In this document: one piece after another, positions 1 through 8,602 of the stretch
How the letters are laid out: each line of letters begins with the position of its first letter
Position numbering within the stretch: the stretch's first letter is position 1
From: UBA5232 sp035370405
Lineage (GTDB): Bacteria; Patescibacteriota; Dojkabacteria; SC72
Direction: 5' to 3'
Assembly: GCA_035370405.1 (NCBI GenBank)
Contig: DAOOVT010000002.1
Coordinates: 1 to 59,096 of the forward strand
DNA: 59,096 nucleotides
Notes under the pieces: model-generated
Told to the model about the DNA's origin: nothing
Database searches by the model: none
What the model saw: only the letters and a program-made list of their open reading frames with translations
Program-made: the position numbers and the translations under genes

Positions 1-1
1 G

Positions 2-73
2 CTCCGCGACCAGGACTCGAACCTGGAACCGAACGGTTAACAGCCGTTTGCTCTACCATTGAGCTATCGCGGA
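2..73 (-). tRNA. tRNA-Asn(GTT)
   Basis: Read on the minus strand, a 7-bp acceptor stem TCCGCGA/TCGCGGA encloses D, anticodon and T arms. The anticodon loop CTGTTAA gives anticodon GTT (Asn), and the T-loop is TTCGAGT. Base 1 of the window may be the first base of an encoded CCA. The gene is divergent from hpf. Confidence 0.96.
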
Positions 74-176
74 TTATCAATGTACACTTTGCTATTATAT
101 CCACTCACCTATATTTGTGCAACACACAATATTTGTATATTATATACTTAGTATATTTAACTTAATCCTAAGAAAT

Positions 177-746
177 ATGCTAGACAACAGAATTAAAATA
201 TCCTTCATAGGTATGGAGCCTACAGAGGCTCTTAAGTCATATGTTAAAGAAAAAATATCTAAATATGAGAATCTCCTTGAAGATGCAACTTCAATAGAAG
301 TATTTTTGAAAGAAAGCAAATCCAATAGAGGAGTTAACGAAGATTTTAGAATAGATATAAATGTAAGCCTTCCAGAGACTAGAATACGTGTCGAGCAAAG
401 AGGTGAAAATATGTATGCAAATATAGATGAAGCATCAGACGTACTAAATAGAAGATTAACTAGATACAACGAAATGAAGGACCATTGGAGTGGAAAAAGT
501 CCTTGGAAAGTTGATATGAACATGGAAAATGATGAAGAAGCAGATACTAATGTAATATATATTCCCAAGATATCGAAAAGAAAAACAATGGATGATATGA
601 CACCATTAGAAGAAGCAGAGGCCATAGAAAGGATGGAAATGGCGGGCTATGACCAGTATTTATTCAAGAACAAAAGTACAAACAAAATTAGTATGATTTA
701 CAGACGAATAGATGGAGGTTATGGTCTTGTAGAACCAAAAGATTAG
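177..746 (+). CDS. hpf: Ribosome hibernation promoting factor, long form
   Basis: The 189-aa product matches long-form HPF, which dimerises 70S ribosomes into inactive 100S particles when growth slows. Residues 1 to about 100 form the HPF/RaiA beta-alpha-beta fold (start MLDNRIKISF, then KISKYENLLEDA). After an acidic linker, the C-terminal dimerisation domain begins near MTPLEEAEAIERM and carries the family signature around YDQYLFKN and GGYGLVEP. The open frame continues upstream, but homology begins at the ATG at 177. No strong Shine-Dalgarno sequence precedes it. A terminator hairpin follows the stop codon and is shared with the convergent gene. Confidence 0.93.
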   Translation: MLDNRIKISFIGMEPTEALKSYVKEKISKYENLLEDATSIEVFLKESKSNRGVNEDFRIDINVSLPETRIRVEQRGENMYANIDEASDVLNRRLTRYNEMKDHWSGKSPWKVDMNMENDEEADTNVIYIPKISKRKTMDDMTPLEEAEAIERMEMAGYDQYLFKNKSTNKISMIYRRIDGGYGLVEPKD

Positions 747-754
747 ATTACAAC

Positions 755-780
755 AAAAAACCTCGCATTTAGCGAGGTTT
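755..780 (-). terminator. Rho-independent terminator, mainly for the minus-strand operon
   Basis: A 9-bp stem AAACCTCGC/GCGAGGTTT (758-766 and 772-780) has a 5-nt loop. On the minus strand it is followed by six U residues, a classical terminator for the prfB-ftsEX-M23-SurA run. On the plus strand the U-tract is short, so it may only weakly terminate hpf. Confidence 0.85.
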
Positions 781-806
781 CTGTTCAATAGCGCAGTTAA
801 AATTCC

Positions 807-1655
807 TTACTTCTTGATATTATCAATAAATTCGTTAACCAAGTTAATGGTTGTAGTCAAAAATCCATACTTTGGAGGATTTGACGCATTATCAATAATA
901 TTATACTCGCCCTGCTTCTGAGTTAACCAATCCTGTGAACTAGAATCAACTATCTGCCTCTTATACCAATCTGTTGTCTGATCCTTGTATTTCTCAAAAT
1001 CTAACTTCTCGCCTTCCTCTAATGCAGCAGCATCATTTGGGAAAAGTACATCACTATATTGATTAAAGAAATTCTTTATATCATCATCTGTATATTGCAA
1101 AGATGGTTCCAAAATCTTCCTTAAAAGAATATCTGTCTTCAATTGATCCTTCAACTGATCCAAGGTGAAATTGTTTGCAGCCAATGTATTCTGAAGAGCC
1201 TCCTCACCACCCATACTCTCTCTGATTCTTTCTAATTCAGTTTCAATATCCTCATCTGTAACTTCCACATTTGCCTTTTTAGCCTCTAGCTCAACTATCT
1301 TATCATTAATCATCTTTGAAGCCATTGCCTTACCATAGTACTGCTCGAGTTGCTTTCTCCATTCTCTTCGTGGAATTCTAGAATCATTTACTATTGCTAT
1401 ACTGTAACTATTATTGTAATACTGAACTCCAAGATCAATTAAAGCTAGTGATGCTATTATTATCACAATGTACTTGATTATTCTAAGTACTGATTTAAAA
1501 CTATATCCTTTAATGGCAGAAACATCAGGTTTATGAAGAGTAACTTTAATTTCTGGTTTCTTAAACCTTTTTGTTTGCTTTTTTTCTTGCTTTGAGGCCT
1601 TTTGATTGGCAGTTTCCTCTTTTATTGGGGCTTTAGTTTTCTTATCTTTACTCAT
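807..1655 (-). CDS. Membrane-anchored SurA N-domain protein (no PPIase domain)
   Basis: This 282-aa protein has a Lys-rich cytoplasmic head (about 1-60), one membrane segment (SVLRIIKYIVIIIASLALIDLGV, about 55-77) and an extracytoplasmic part. That part resembles the SurA/PrsA N-terminal chaperone domain: VNDSRIPRREWRKQLEQYYG, then INDKIVELEAKKANVEVTDEDI and LKDQLKTDILLRKIL. No parvulin isomerase domain follows; the protein ends after a short charged tail. A holdase role for exported proteins is inferred. It is the last gene of a minus-strand run after the M23 peptidase (76-nt gap) and is followed by a terminator. The missing PPIase domain makes it smaller than classical SurA (about 430 aa). 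Confidence 0.8.
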   Translation of the reverse strand: MSKDKKTKAPIKEETANQKASKQEKKQTKRFKKPEIKVTLHKPDVSAIKGYSFKSVLRIIKYIVIIIASLALIDLGVQYYNNSYSIAIVNDSRIPRREWRKQLEQYYGKAMASKMINDKIVELEAKKANVEVTDEDIETELERIRESMGGEEALQNTLAANNFTLDQLKDQLKTDILLRKILEPSLQYTDDDIKNFFNQYSDVLFPNDAAALEEGEKLDFEKYKDQTTDWYKRQIVDSSSQDWLTQKQGEYNIIDNASNPPKYGFLTTTINLVNEFIDNIKK

Positions 1656-1731
1656 TAAGTTAAGTTAATATAAATTTAATAGAGCTAGCTTAGTTTAGCA
1701 GAATATTACGAAATATGAAAGAGATAGTAGA

Positions 1732-3033
1732 TTATTGAATTTTTAGATGCAAATATATTGTTCTATAACCATTATTATGGTCAATTATAACATAACCTTG
1801 TCCACACTCTGAATATCTATAAAGAGTCCCACTAGCAGCAGCAACCACAGCTGCGCCTCCAGTAGAGTAGTAATCTGCACGAACTAAGTCTGTAGCATGA
1901 TAATTATATGGATCTCCCTCGTGAACATTTTGTGTTACGACTACAGACCCTGTTAAAGGCATCAAATATGAACCTGATGATGCAGGTTGTGGAGGTGTTG
2001 TGCCATCCCAATCATATGCTGTTCCAATTCCATTCCATGTTAAAAATCCATTACTCCATATTGGAACATTAGCATAGAAATATTGTCCAGTTTTTGATGC
2101 ACTAATCCCAAAATGTAGATGAGGCCCTGATGAGAATCCACAAGTTCCGACTCCCGAATCAAGATAACCTATCAATCCACCTCTTGGAACTGGTCCTTCA
2201 TTTATCATTTCTCCCATATGCGCATTAATATATTCAAGTATTTTAGCATCTACGGCTGCTTGCTGTGCTCTTTTCTGCACCATCTCAGCGAGTAGTTCTG
2301 CCTGCTTAATTTTTGATTGTGCAAGTAAATTTTCTCTCTCACTCTTTTGAGCATCTAATTCTTTCTGATTCTCTGCAAGCTTAATTTTCTCTTCTTCTGT
2401 ATTATTTCTTTTGATTTGAAGTTTTGCCTTATTCTGTTCTAGTTCCTGCTCCTGTTTCTTTAATTCGGTAGCTTTCTCAGAGTAATTTTGAAGATATTGT
2501 TTATCTTTCTCCCTAGTAGCTGCCAAATACTTTGCTTTTCTTAAAGCAGAGGATATATTTTTCATATCAAGCAAAATCTCAAATGTATCAAGGAAGGAAT
2601 ATTTGTAAGATTCTGATATCCTCTTGTTTACAGATTCAGAAAGTACATCCATCTCCTGTTTTAATATCGAAATATTATCCTCCTTCTCCTTAATATCTTT
2701 CTCTAGTAATTTTATTTCCTTGTCATTTGCAGTTATTTCTACTTGTAGGGATTGAATCACTTTTTCAGATTGTTCAATTTGGTCTTTTAGGTAAGCTATT
2801 TTTTCTTGCAAAGTCAACTGTTGATATTCTTCGTTCTTAAGTTGTTTGCTAATATTATCAACCTCCTGTTTTAGAGATGCAGATTGCTTTCTCAAATATT
2901 CTACGCATTCATATGAATCTGGATCTATATTTGAAGGACACAATGTTTGGGTTTCATCAGCAAATACCACTGATGGGGAAGCAAAAATTAAACTCAGAAA
3001 CAAAATTGTAGATATTATTCTCTTTTTTGTCAT
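1732..3033 (-). CDS. Coiled-coil M23 (LytM) peptidase with permuted catalytic domain, FtsEX partner
   Basis: A 433-aa secreted protein. A signal peptide (1-25, cleavage near VFA/DE) precedes a long coiled coil (about 45-265) and a C-terminal M23 region. It resembles EnvC/PcsB hydrolases and activators that FtsEX regulates at the septum, and it lies 3 nt after ftsX. The M23 motifs are in unusual order. The segment that normally ends the domain (PRGGLIGYLDSG, then FSSGPHLHFGI with the HxH zinc ligands) comes first. The segment that normally begins it (YHATDLV, AAVVAAASGTLY, GYVIIDHNNGYRTIYLHL) comes last, and the protein stops right after YLHL. No frameshift is needed. Known for the family: zinc peptidases that cut peptidoglycan cross-links. 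Catalytic activity of this arrangement is inferred. Confidence 0.85.
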   Translation of the reverse strand: MTKKRIISTILFLSLIFASPSVVFADETQTLCPSNIDPDSYECVEYLRKQSASLKQEVDNISKQLKNEEYQQLTLQEKIAYLKDQIEQSEKVIQSLQVEITANDKEIKLLEKDIKEKEDNISILKQEMDVLSESVNKRISESYKYSFLDTFEILLDMKNISSALRKAKYLAATREKDKQYLQNYSEKATELKKQEQELEQNKAKLQIKRNNTEEEKIKLAENQKELDAQKSERENLLAQSKIKQAELLAEMVQKRAQQAAVDAKILEYINAHMGEMINEGPVPRGGLIGYLDSGVGTCGFSSGPHLHFGISASKTGQYFYANVPIWSNGFLTWNGIGTAYDWDGTTPPQPASSGSYLMPLTGSVVVTQNVHEGDPYNYHATDLVRADYYSTGGAAVVAAASGTLYRYSECGQGYVIIDHNNGYRTIYLHLKIQ

Positions 3034-3036
3034 ATT

Positions 3037-3957
3037 CTAATCTAAATATTTTCTTACAGCACTAAGACTACTAATTACTCCTATGATACCGCCTACGATT
3101 ATATGAATTGCATAGTATATTAGTAAGAATAACAAATCAGCTCTCATTAAAAAGTCTAAATCAAAACTTTTAAGAGTTTCGGTTATGAAAACAGCAAAAT
3201 CTGTCCCTTCTGTGTAGTGCATCAAAATATACCAAGGAATCATTATGAGTGAAGCACCTATTATTCCTCCTACTATTCCGTAGAATAGCCCTTCCAATAT
3301 GAAAGGAAGTTTGATAAAGCTATTAGAACCTCCAACTAGATTCATTATTCGAATTTCCTCTTTGTGGGAATTTATATTGAAACCAATAGTTATTCTAATA
3401 AGGAAGAATGTTATTACAACTAGAACAACTATTAGTACGACTGAGCTAATATTTATTATCTTAGATAGGGATTTCAAATTATCAACAACATCTTCAAAAT
3501 ACATAACTTCATCTATTGCTGGATTAGTTTCCTTTTCCGTATTTATCTTCTCTATTATCTGCAGAAGAGAATCAACAGATTTTGCTCGTATTTCTAAGCT
3601 AGGAGGTAACGAATCTGCTGTAACCGTTGACAGTAGGTCTGGATTATCAGCAAAATCCTCTTTATATATTTCTAGTGCCTTTTCTTGAGATATATAGTCT
3701 ATGCTTTCTACAAGATTTTCATCATATATTTTGTCTCTAAACAGCATGATGTATGATTCTTCAGTGTCTTTCTTGAAGAAAACTATCACTTGAGCTTTCT
3801 TTTCATAATACTGGACTCCTTTTTTGGCAATAATGGCCATGCTTATGAAAAGAGATGAAATTGCTATTACGATAGAGGTTACAAGTATAGTAGAAACAGA
3901 AAGCCATTTGTTTCTTTTGATATTCTTTTTTGTATTACTAATTATTTTGTTGCTCAT
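3037..3957 (-). CDS. ftsX: Cell division protein FtsX
   Basis: The 306-aa membrane protein has the FtsX layout. A basic cytoplasmic N-terminus precedes TM1 (about 20-45). An extracytoplasmic domain of about 120 aa follows (VQYYEKKAQVIVFFKKDTEE through EVMYFEDVVDNL), then three further TM segments, with a short cytoplasmic motif NLVGGSNSFIKLPFILEG between TM2 and TM3. FtsX transmits FtsE ATPase cycles to a periplasmic coiled-coil hydrolase. The neighbouring M23 gene fits that partner. It overlaps ftsE by 20 nt, so the two are translationally coupled. Confidence 0.94.
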   Translation of the reverse strand: MSNKIISNTKKNIKRNKWLSVSTILVTSIVIAISSLFISMAIIAKKGVQYYEKKAQVIVFFKKDTEESYIMLFRDKIYDENLVESIDYISQEKALEIYKEDFADNPDLLSTVTADSLPPSLEIRAKSVDSLLQIIEKINTEKETNPAIDEVMYFEDVVDNLKSLSKIINISSVVLIVVLVVITFFLIRITIGFNINSHKEEIRIMNLVGGSNSFIKLPFILEGLFYGIVGGIIGASLIMIPWYILMHYTEGTDFAVFITETLKSFDLDFLMRADLLFLLIYYAIHIIVGGIIGVISSLSAVRKYLD

Positions 3958-4936
3958 TATTGTTTTTTATAGAATTATTTAATAAATAATTTCTTACAAA
4001 ATCTTCTAGTTTTTTCTCTTCTTTATTATTGAAATTCATATTTTTCAAATCATCTTCTGTGAGTTTTAATATCATGTCTATATTAATAATCCCATTCTGA
4101 AGCAATTTTTTTAGAACTTTTCTGTCTAAGTTTTTGATACTATCATCTGGGGTAGGGGGTTCTTTCTCTAGAGTCTTTGGCTTGGGTGTTTTCTGAATAT
4201 TTTCATCAGTTTTTACTTCGTCATTTGTATGAATTACGGAAGGCTTCTTTGGCTTCTTTATGGTGTCATAATCGCCCTTATTATCTGAAATAACTTTACC
4301 ATTTTCTATACGTATGACTCTTGTTTTCATAAAATCAACAATTTCTTTATCATGGCTTATGACCATAACTGTAGTTCCACTTTTGTTTATATTTCTTAAT
4401 ATTTCCAGTATTTGAAATGAATTATCTGGATCGAGATTCCCAGTTGGTTCATCTGCAATCAATAAATCAGGATCGCTTGCTAATGCCCTAGCTATGGCTC
4501 CTCTTTGTTGTTCCCCTCCTGATAGTTGAACAGGAAAAAGAGATCTTCTGTTTTCTAGCTTAACTAAATTAAGTAAATAGCTTGTAGTTTCCTTTATCTC
4601 TTTGTCTGGTTTTCCTAGAATTTCAAGTGCAAAAGCGACATTTTCTTCTAGAGTCTTACTTGGTAATAGCTTTATATCTTGAAATACAACACCTAATCGT
4701 TGCCTGTATTTTGGTATTAATGGTTTTGGAAGTTTTGTAATTTCAACATCTTCAAAAAAGATTGATCCAGCTGTAGGAAGTTCTTCCCTTATTAACAGTT
4801 TAAGTAATGTAGTTTTTCCTGCCCCTGATGGTCCAACTAAGAAAGAGAATTCCCCAGTATCAATATTGAAAGTTACATCCTCTAGGGCTGTAATATCTGG
4901 AGTATATTTTTTTGTAACATTCTCAAATAACAACAT
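3938..4936 (-). CDS. ftsE: Cell division ATP-binding protein FtsE with C-terminal HhH/alpha-CTD-like extension
   Basis: Residues 1 to about 225 are a canonical FtsE ABC ATPase: Walker A GPSGAGKT (35-42), Q-loop VFQDIKLL, signature LSGGEQQRGAIARAL, Walker B LLIADEPTGNLD, and a switch His in VISHDKE. FtsE is usually about 220-230 aa, but this one is 332 aa. A Lys/Pro/Thr-rich linker (about 225-265) leads to a small helical domain around VLKKLLQNGIINIDMILKL and TEDDLKNMNF. This resembles the helix-hairpin-helix of the RNA polymerase alpha C-terminal domain. The tail role is unknown. It is transcribed after prfB (39-nt gap) and overlaps ftsX. Confidence 0.93.
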   Translation of the reverse strand: MLLFENVTKKYTPDITALEDVTFNIDTGEFSFLVGPSGAGKTTLLKLLIREELPTAGSIFFEDVEITKLPKPLIPKYRQRLGVVFQDIKLLPSKTLEENVAFALEILGKPDKEIKETTSYLLNLVKLENRRSLFPVQLSGGEQQRGAIARALASDPDLLIADEPTGNLDPDNSFQILEILRNINKSGTTVMVISHDKEIVDFMKTRVIRIENGKVISDNKGDYDTIKKPKKPSVIHTNDEVKTDENIQKTPKPKTLEKEPPTPDDSIKNLDRKVLKKLLQNGIINIDMILKLTEDDLKNMNFNNKEEKKLEDFVRNYLLNNSIKNNNEQQNN

Positions 4937-4975
4937 GGCAGTTTCAGATAGATTAAGTATACACTTCTTGTTATG

Positions 4976-6061
4976 TTACTTCATTCTTATTTCTGCTTCA
5001 ACCAGTTCATCTATATTCCCATTTAAAACACTTTCAGGATCATATATTTCTATTCCTGTTCTAAGATCTTTTACCATTTTATATGGGTGAAGTATATAAT
5101 TTCTTATTTGGTTTCCCCATCCTGCAATTTTGTACTCTCCCTTAATATCAGATATTTTTGCCAATTTCTCTTCCTCTTTTATGTGCCATAATTTTGCTTT
5201 AAGTATTTTCATTGCGTTCTCTCTATTTTGAGCTTGGCTCCTTTCTCCAGAAGATTGAACAGTGATATTGGTAGGAATATGGGTTATTTGTACTGCAGAT
5301 GATGTCTTATTTACATTTTGTCCTCCAGGACCTCCTGATTTTACAGCTTTGAAGAGAATATCTTTTTCTGGAATCTCAAGTTCGGGATCTTCATCTTCTA
5401 ACATTGGTAATACTTCTACTCCAGCAAATGTAGTTTGTCTTAAGCCTTGAGAATTAAAAGGAGATATTCTGACTAATCTATGTGTTCCGTGCTCTTTTTT
5501 TAGTATTCCATATGCATATGGCTCATTGATATACATGGTTACACTTTGTAACCCAGTTTCATTTCCTTTTGTTATTTCAGATATTGTATATTCCCAATTC
5601 TGCTTGTCAAAATACATAGTGTACATTCTAAAGAGCATTTCAACCCAATCATTTGATTCTGTTCCTCCCTGTCCAGCATATATGGAAAGTATTGCATGAG
5701 CATTATCATATTGTGCTGAAAGAAATTTTCTTAATTCAAATTTATCTAGTTTTTCTCTTAGAGTAAGGTAATCATCGATAAGGAGGTTTTGTTCTGTTTC
5801 TTTAGTTATCGAATTAAATATATCTGCTAATGTGTGTATATCATTTTCTAGAGTCTGTGCTGTTGAAATTTCATATTGTATATCTGCAATTTCAGCCATA
5901 ATGTGTTTAGCTTCTTTGTTGTTTGACCAGAAATTGGAATCTAATGTTTTGTTTTGTAATTCAGCTAATTTCTGCTTTTTTTGATCAATTTCAAGGCTCT
6001 TTATTGTTTTTTCAATATCTGATTGAAGATCTAAGATATCTTTTTTGCGTAAATCGTTCAT
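4976..6061 (-). CDS. prfB: Peptide chain release factor 2
   Basis: The 361-aa class I release factor recognises UAA and UGA. The codon-recognition motif SPF (LVRISPFNSQG) identifies RF2 rather than RF1, and GGPGGQNVNKTSSAV carries the catalytic GGQ loop. The frame is continuous, so the programmed +1 frameshift common in bacterial prfB is absent. The frame can be extended to a GTG at 6079, but the ATG at 6061 fits homology and lies 9 nt after a TATAAT box. Its presence confirms UGA as a stop codon. It heads the minus-strand run into ftsE-ftsX and is divergent from gpmI. Confidence 0.96.
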   Translation of the reverse strand: MNDLRKKDILDLQSDIEKTIKSLEIDQKKQKLAELQNKTLDSNFWSNNKEAKHIMAEIADIQYEISTAQTLENDIHTLADIFNSITKETEQNLLIDDYLTLREKLDKFELRKFLSAQYDNAHAILSIYAGQGGTESNDWVEMLFRMYTMYFDKQNWEYTISEITKGNETGLQSVTMYINEPYAYGILKKEHGTHRLVRISPFNSQGLRQTTFAGVEVLPMLEDEDPELEIPEKDILFKAVKSGGPGGQNVNKTSSAVQITHIPTNITVQSSGERSQAQNRENAMKILKAKLWHIKEEEKLAKISDIKGEYKIAGWGNQIRNYILHPYKMVKDLRTGIEIYDPESVLNGNIDELVEAEIRMK

Positions 6062-6070
6062 ATGTAATAT

Positions 6071-6076
6071 ATTATA
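6071..6076 (-). promoter_or_regulatory. -10 box of prfB
   Basis: A perfect TATAAT lies 9 nt before the ATG at 6061, which would place the transcription start 2-3 nt before the start codon. No convincing -35 is seen. Confidence 0.55.
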
Positions 6077-6119
6077 CACGAGTTTTGTCTGATGAGATTT
6101 TAATTCAATATCCTTTAGT

Positions 6120-7790
6120 ATGTTTGATTTCCTAAAAAAAGAAGAAGAGGCGAATAATACACTTGCACATCCTCAGTTTGGGGATAAAGTATTTCAAAAT
6201 CGTAATTTTGTGACATTAATAGTGCTAGATGGATTTGGAGTATTTCCAGATGCAGAAGGTAATGCTGTTTGGGGAGCAAAAACTCCATTTTTGGATACAG
6301 CGTGGACTTTTGGAAGATCTACACTGATTCATGCTGCTGGGACACATGTGGGACTTCCAAATGAGGAAGCAGGGAACTCTGAGGTAGGCCATCTTAATAT
6401 TGGTGCTGGACAGGTAGTGTATCAGTCTCTTCCTAGAATAAATGATGCCATAAGTGGTAATGAGCTGAGTAATAATCAGGTAATTCGTGAGATATTTGAA
6501 CATGTTAAGAAGAACAAGAGTGATTTACATTTAACTGGAGTATTGAGTGCAGCTGGAGTTCATGGTCATATCAAGCATCTTTTTTCTTTGATGGAGATAT
6601 GTAAAGTAAATGGTGTTAACCCATATATACATATTATGCTTGATGGTAGAGATACAGGTCCCATGGATGGATATTTGTATGTAAGTAAATTGAAAGAGAA
6701 AATAAATGAGCTTGGGATTGGAAGGATTGCATCTATGATGGGAAGGTTTTACGGAATGGATAGAGATTCTAGATGGGAAAGAACTAAGTTAGCATATGAG
6801 GCAATGGTTGGAGTATCAGAAGATACATTTACTGATCCAATTGATGCGATTCAAAAAGCATATAAGGTGGGAGAATATGATCAATTCTTCAAACCAAGAG
6901 TATGTGTTGGAGGCGATGGTAAACCTGTTGGAGTTGTAAAAAATGGAGATGCTGTATTGTTTTGGAACTTTCGTGAAGATAGAGCGAGACAATTAACAAA
7001 AGTTTTTGTAGTTGATGATTTTACCCCTTTTCAAAGGATTAATTATCCGAAAAATGTGTATTTTGCTACTATGACTGGTTATGAAGAAGGTCTTCCAGCC
7101 CATGTTTTATTTCCTCCTTTAGAAGTTAAGCAATCCTTGTCAGAGTATCTTTCTTCAAATGGGAAGAGGCAGATTCATCTATCTGAAACTGAGAAATATA
7201 TGCATGTTACATACTTTTTTAATGGTGGTATTGAGAATCCTCATCCAGGAGAAATATTTTTTAATATTCCATCTCCAAGAGTTGATGATTATTCATTGAC
7301 TCCAGCCATGAGTGCAGAGCTTATTCGTGATGAAACGGTCAGAAGGATAAAAGATATTAAGAATAATCCTCTTGAATTTATACTTCTTAATTTTGCTAAT
7401 CCAGATATGCTTGGACATACCGGAAACTATGCCGCAACAGTAAGAGGAAATGAAATTACTGATGCTTGTTGTTTTGATGTAGCCAAGGCAACTTTAGAGG
7501 CTGGTGGAGCTGTAATAATAACAGCAGACCATGGAAATTGCGAAACTATGATTAATAGGGTTACAAAAGAAATAGATATAGCTCATACAAATAATCCAGT
7601 GCCAATGACAGTACTTACTAATATTGAAGAAATTAGAGGAAAGGCTGGTATTCCAGTAAGGAAGATAGGTACAGGGGAGAGAGCCAAAACGACTGGTCTT
7701 TTAGCGGATGTGGCTCCTACCGTGCTTGGATTACTAAATATGGATATACCAGCAAGTATGACTGGAGTAGATCTTCGTTCGATTATCTAG
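6120..7790 (+). CDS. gpmI: 2,3-bisphosphoglycerate-independent phosphoglycerate mutase (copy 1)
   Basis: This 556-aa enzyme interconverts 3- and 2-phosphoglycerate using two Mn ions and a phosphoserine. Visible motifs are the first metal site LIVLDGFG, catalytic Ser87 in NSEVGH, LDGRDT, MDRDSRWERT, WNFREDRARQL, YFFNGG, PSPRVDDY, FANPDMLGHTG and ITADHGN. It has an N-terminal extension of about 30 residues compared with the usual start and diverges around NFREDR and DYSLTPAMSA from the more canonical second copy at 36.5 kb. All metal and catalytic residues are kept, so it is probably active. It is divergent from prfB and convergent with uppP, with 3 nt between stops. Confidence 0.95.
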   Translation: MFDFLKKEEEANNTLAHPQFGDKVFQNRNFVTLIVLDGFGVFPDAEGNAVWGAKTPFLDTAWTFGRSTLIHAAGTHVGLPNEEAGNSEVGHLNIGAGQVVYQSLPRINDAISGNELSNNQVIREIFEHVKKNKSDLHLTGVLSAAGVHGHIKHLFSLMEICKVNGVNPYIHIMLDGRDTGPMDGYLYVSKLKEKINELGIGRIASMMGRFYGMDRDSRWERTKLAYEAMVGVSEDTFTDPIDAIQKAYKVGEYDQFFKPRVCVGGDGKPVGVVKNGDAVLFWNFREDRARQLTKVFVVDDFTPFQRINYPKNVYFATMTGYEEGLPAHVLFPPLEVKQSLSEYLSSNGKRQIHLSETEKYMHVTYFFNGGIENPHPGEIFFNIPSPRVDDYSLTPAMSAELIRDETVRRIKDIKNNPLEFILLNFANPDMLGHTGNYAATVRGNEITDACCFDVAKATLEAGGAVIITADHGNCETMINRVTKEIDIAHTNNPVPMTVLTNIEEIRGKAGIPVRKIGTGERAKTTGLLADVAPTVLGLLNMDIPASMTGVDLRSII

Positions 7791-7793
7791 TGT

Positions 7794-8555
7794 TTACAAA
7801 GCAAAAAGCAAAATAACTACACCGAGTAATATTCTGTAAATACCAAATACGGTAAGCCAATTCTTTTTACTATTTCTATCTATTATTCTCAAGCAAAGGT
7901 AGCCAATTGTAAATGTAATTGCTAAAACAAGTATAGAATCCATCGACCCTAATATCGGTTTAGAATCTGAGAAATCAAGAACAGCACCCCCAAGCATAAC
8001 TGGTAAACCTACCATAAGTGAATATTTTAGTGCGGTATATTTATCTATCCCCAAAAATATCCCTGCAATAGTACAGATGCCAGATCTAGAAGTTCCGGGA
8101 ATGAGTGCAATAGCCTGTGCGAATCCGATAATAATTGATTGTTTCCATGTAATACCACTAAGATCCTTTACTTGTGAATGAGTGTATTTTTTTTCTGTAA
8201 ATATCATGACCATTCCCCAGACAATTAAGGAAACAGCAGTAATCCATGATGCACGGAGCTTTTCTGATATGATTGAATCAAATAGAATTCCTAGTACTCC
8301 TGCAGGAATTGATGAAATGGCTATTTTAAAAAATAATGACCACTTTTCTTTTGAAAAGAAATTATGAAAAATCTCTTTCGAAAAAAATATTAATATTGCT
8401 AAAGTTGTTCCAAGATGAAAAAATATCAAAAGAGATGAAGACATACTAATATCTAAAAGTCTTCCTAGTAGAAGTAGATGTGCAGAGCTTGAGATTGGAA
8501 GTAGTTCTGTAATCCCTTGTACTATGCTCATGATGACTAACTTTAAAGTTTCCAT
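7794..8555 (-). CDS. uppP: Undecaprenyl-diphosphatase UppP/BacA
   Basis: The 253-aa polytopic membrane protein shows both active-site motifs of the BacA family: QGITELLPISSSAHLLL near the N-terminus and PGTSRSG about two thirds along, with about eight membrane segments. It dephosphorylates undecaprenyl diphosphate so the lipid carrier can be reused for wall and glycan synthesis. Length is normal. It stands alone on the minus strand between gpmI and the divergent cohesin-like gene. Confidence 0.95.
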   Translation of the reverse strand: METLKLVIMSIVQGITELLPISSSAHLLLLGRLLDISMSSSLLIFFHLGTTLAILIFFSKEIFHNFFSKEKWSLFFKIAISSIPAGVLGILFDSIISEKLRASWITAVSLIVWGMVMIFTEKKYTHSQVKDLSGITWKQSIIIGFAQAIALIPGTSRSGICTIAGIFLGIDKYTALKYSLMVGLPVMLGGAVLDFSDSKPILGSMDSILVLAITFTIGYLCLRIIDRNSKKNWLTVFGIYRILLGVVILLFAL

Positions 8556-8602
8556 ATAATCTGGTATTCTGAATTGAATATATTATGGTAATATTAAATA
8601 GA

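Noticed and set aside
4976..6061. Programmed frameshift in prfB
   Set aside because: The frame is open throughout with no early UGA, so no frameshift is needed.
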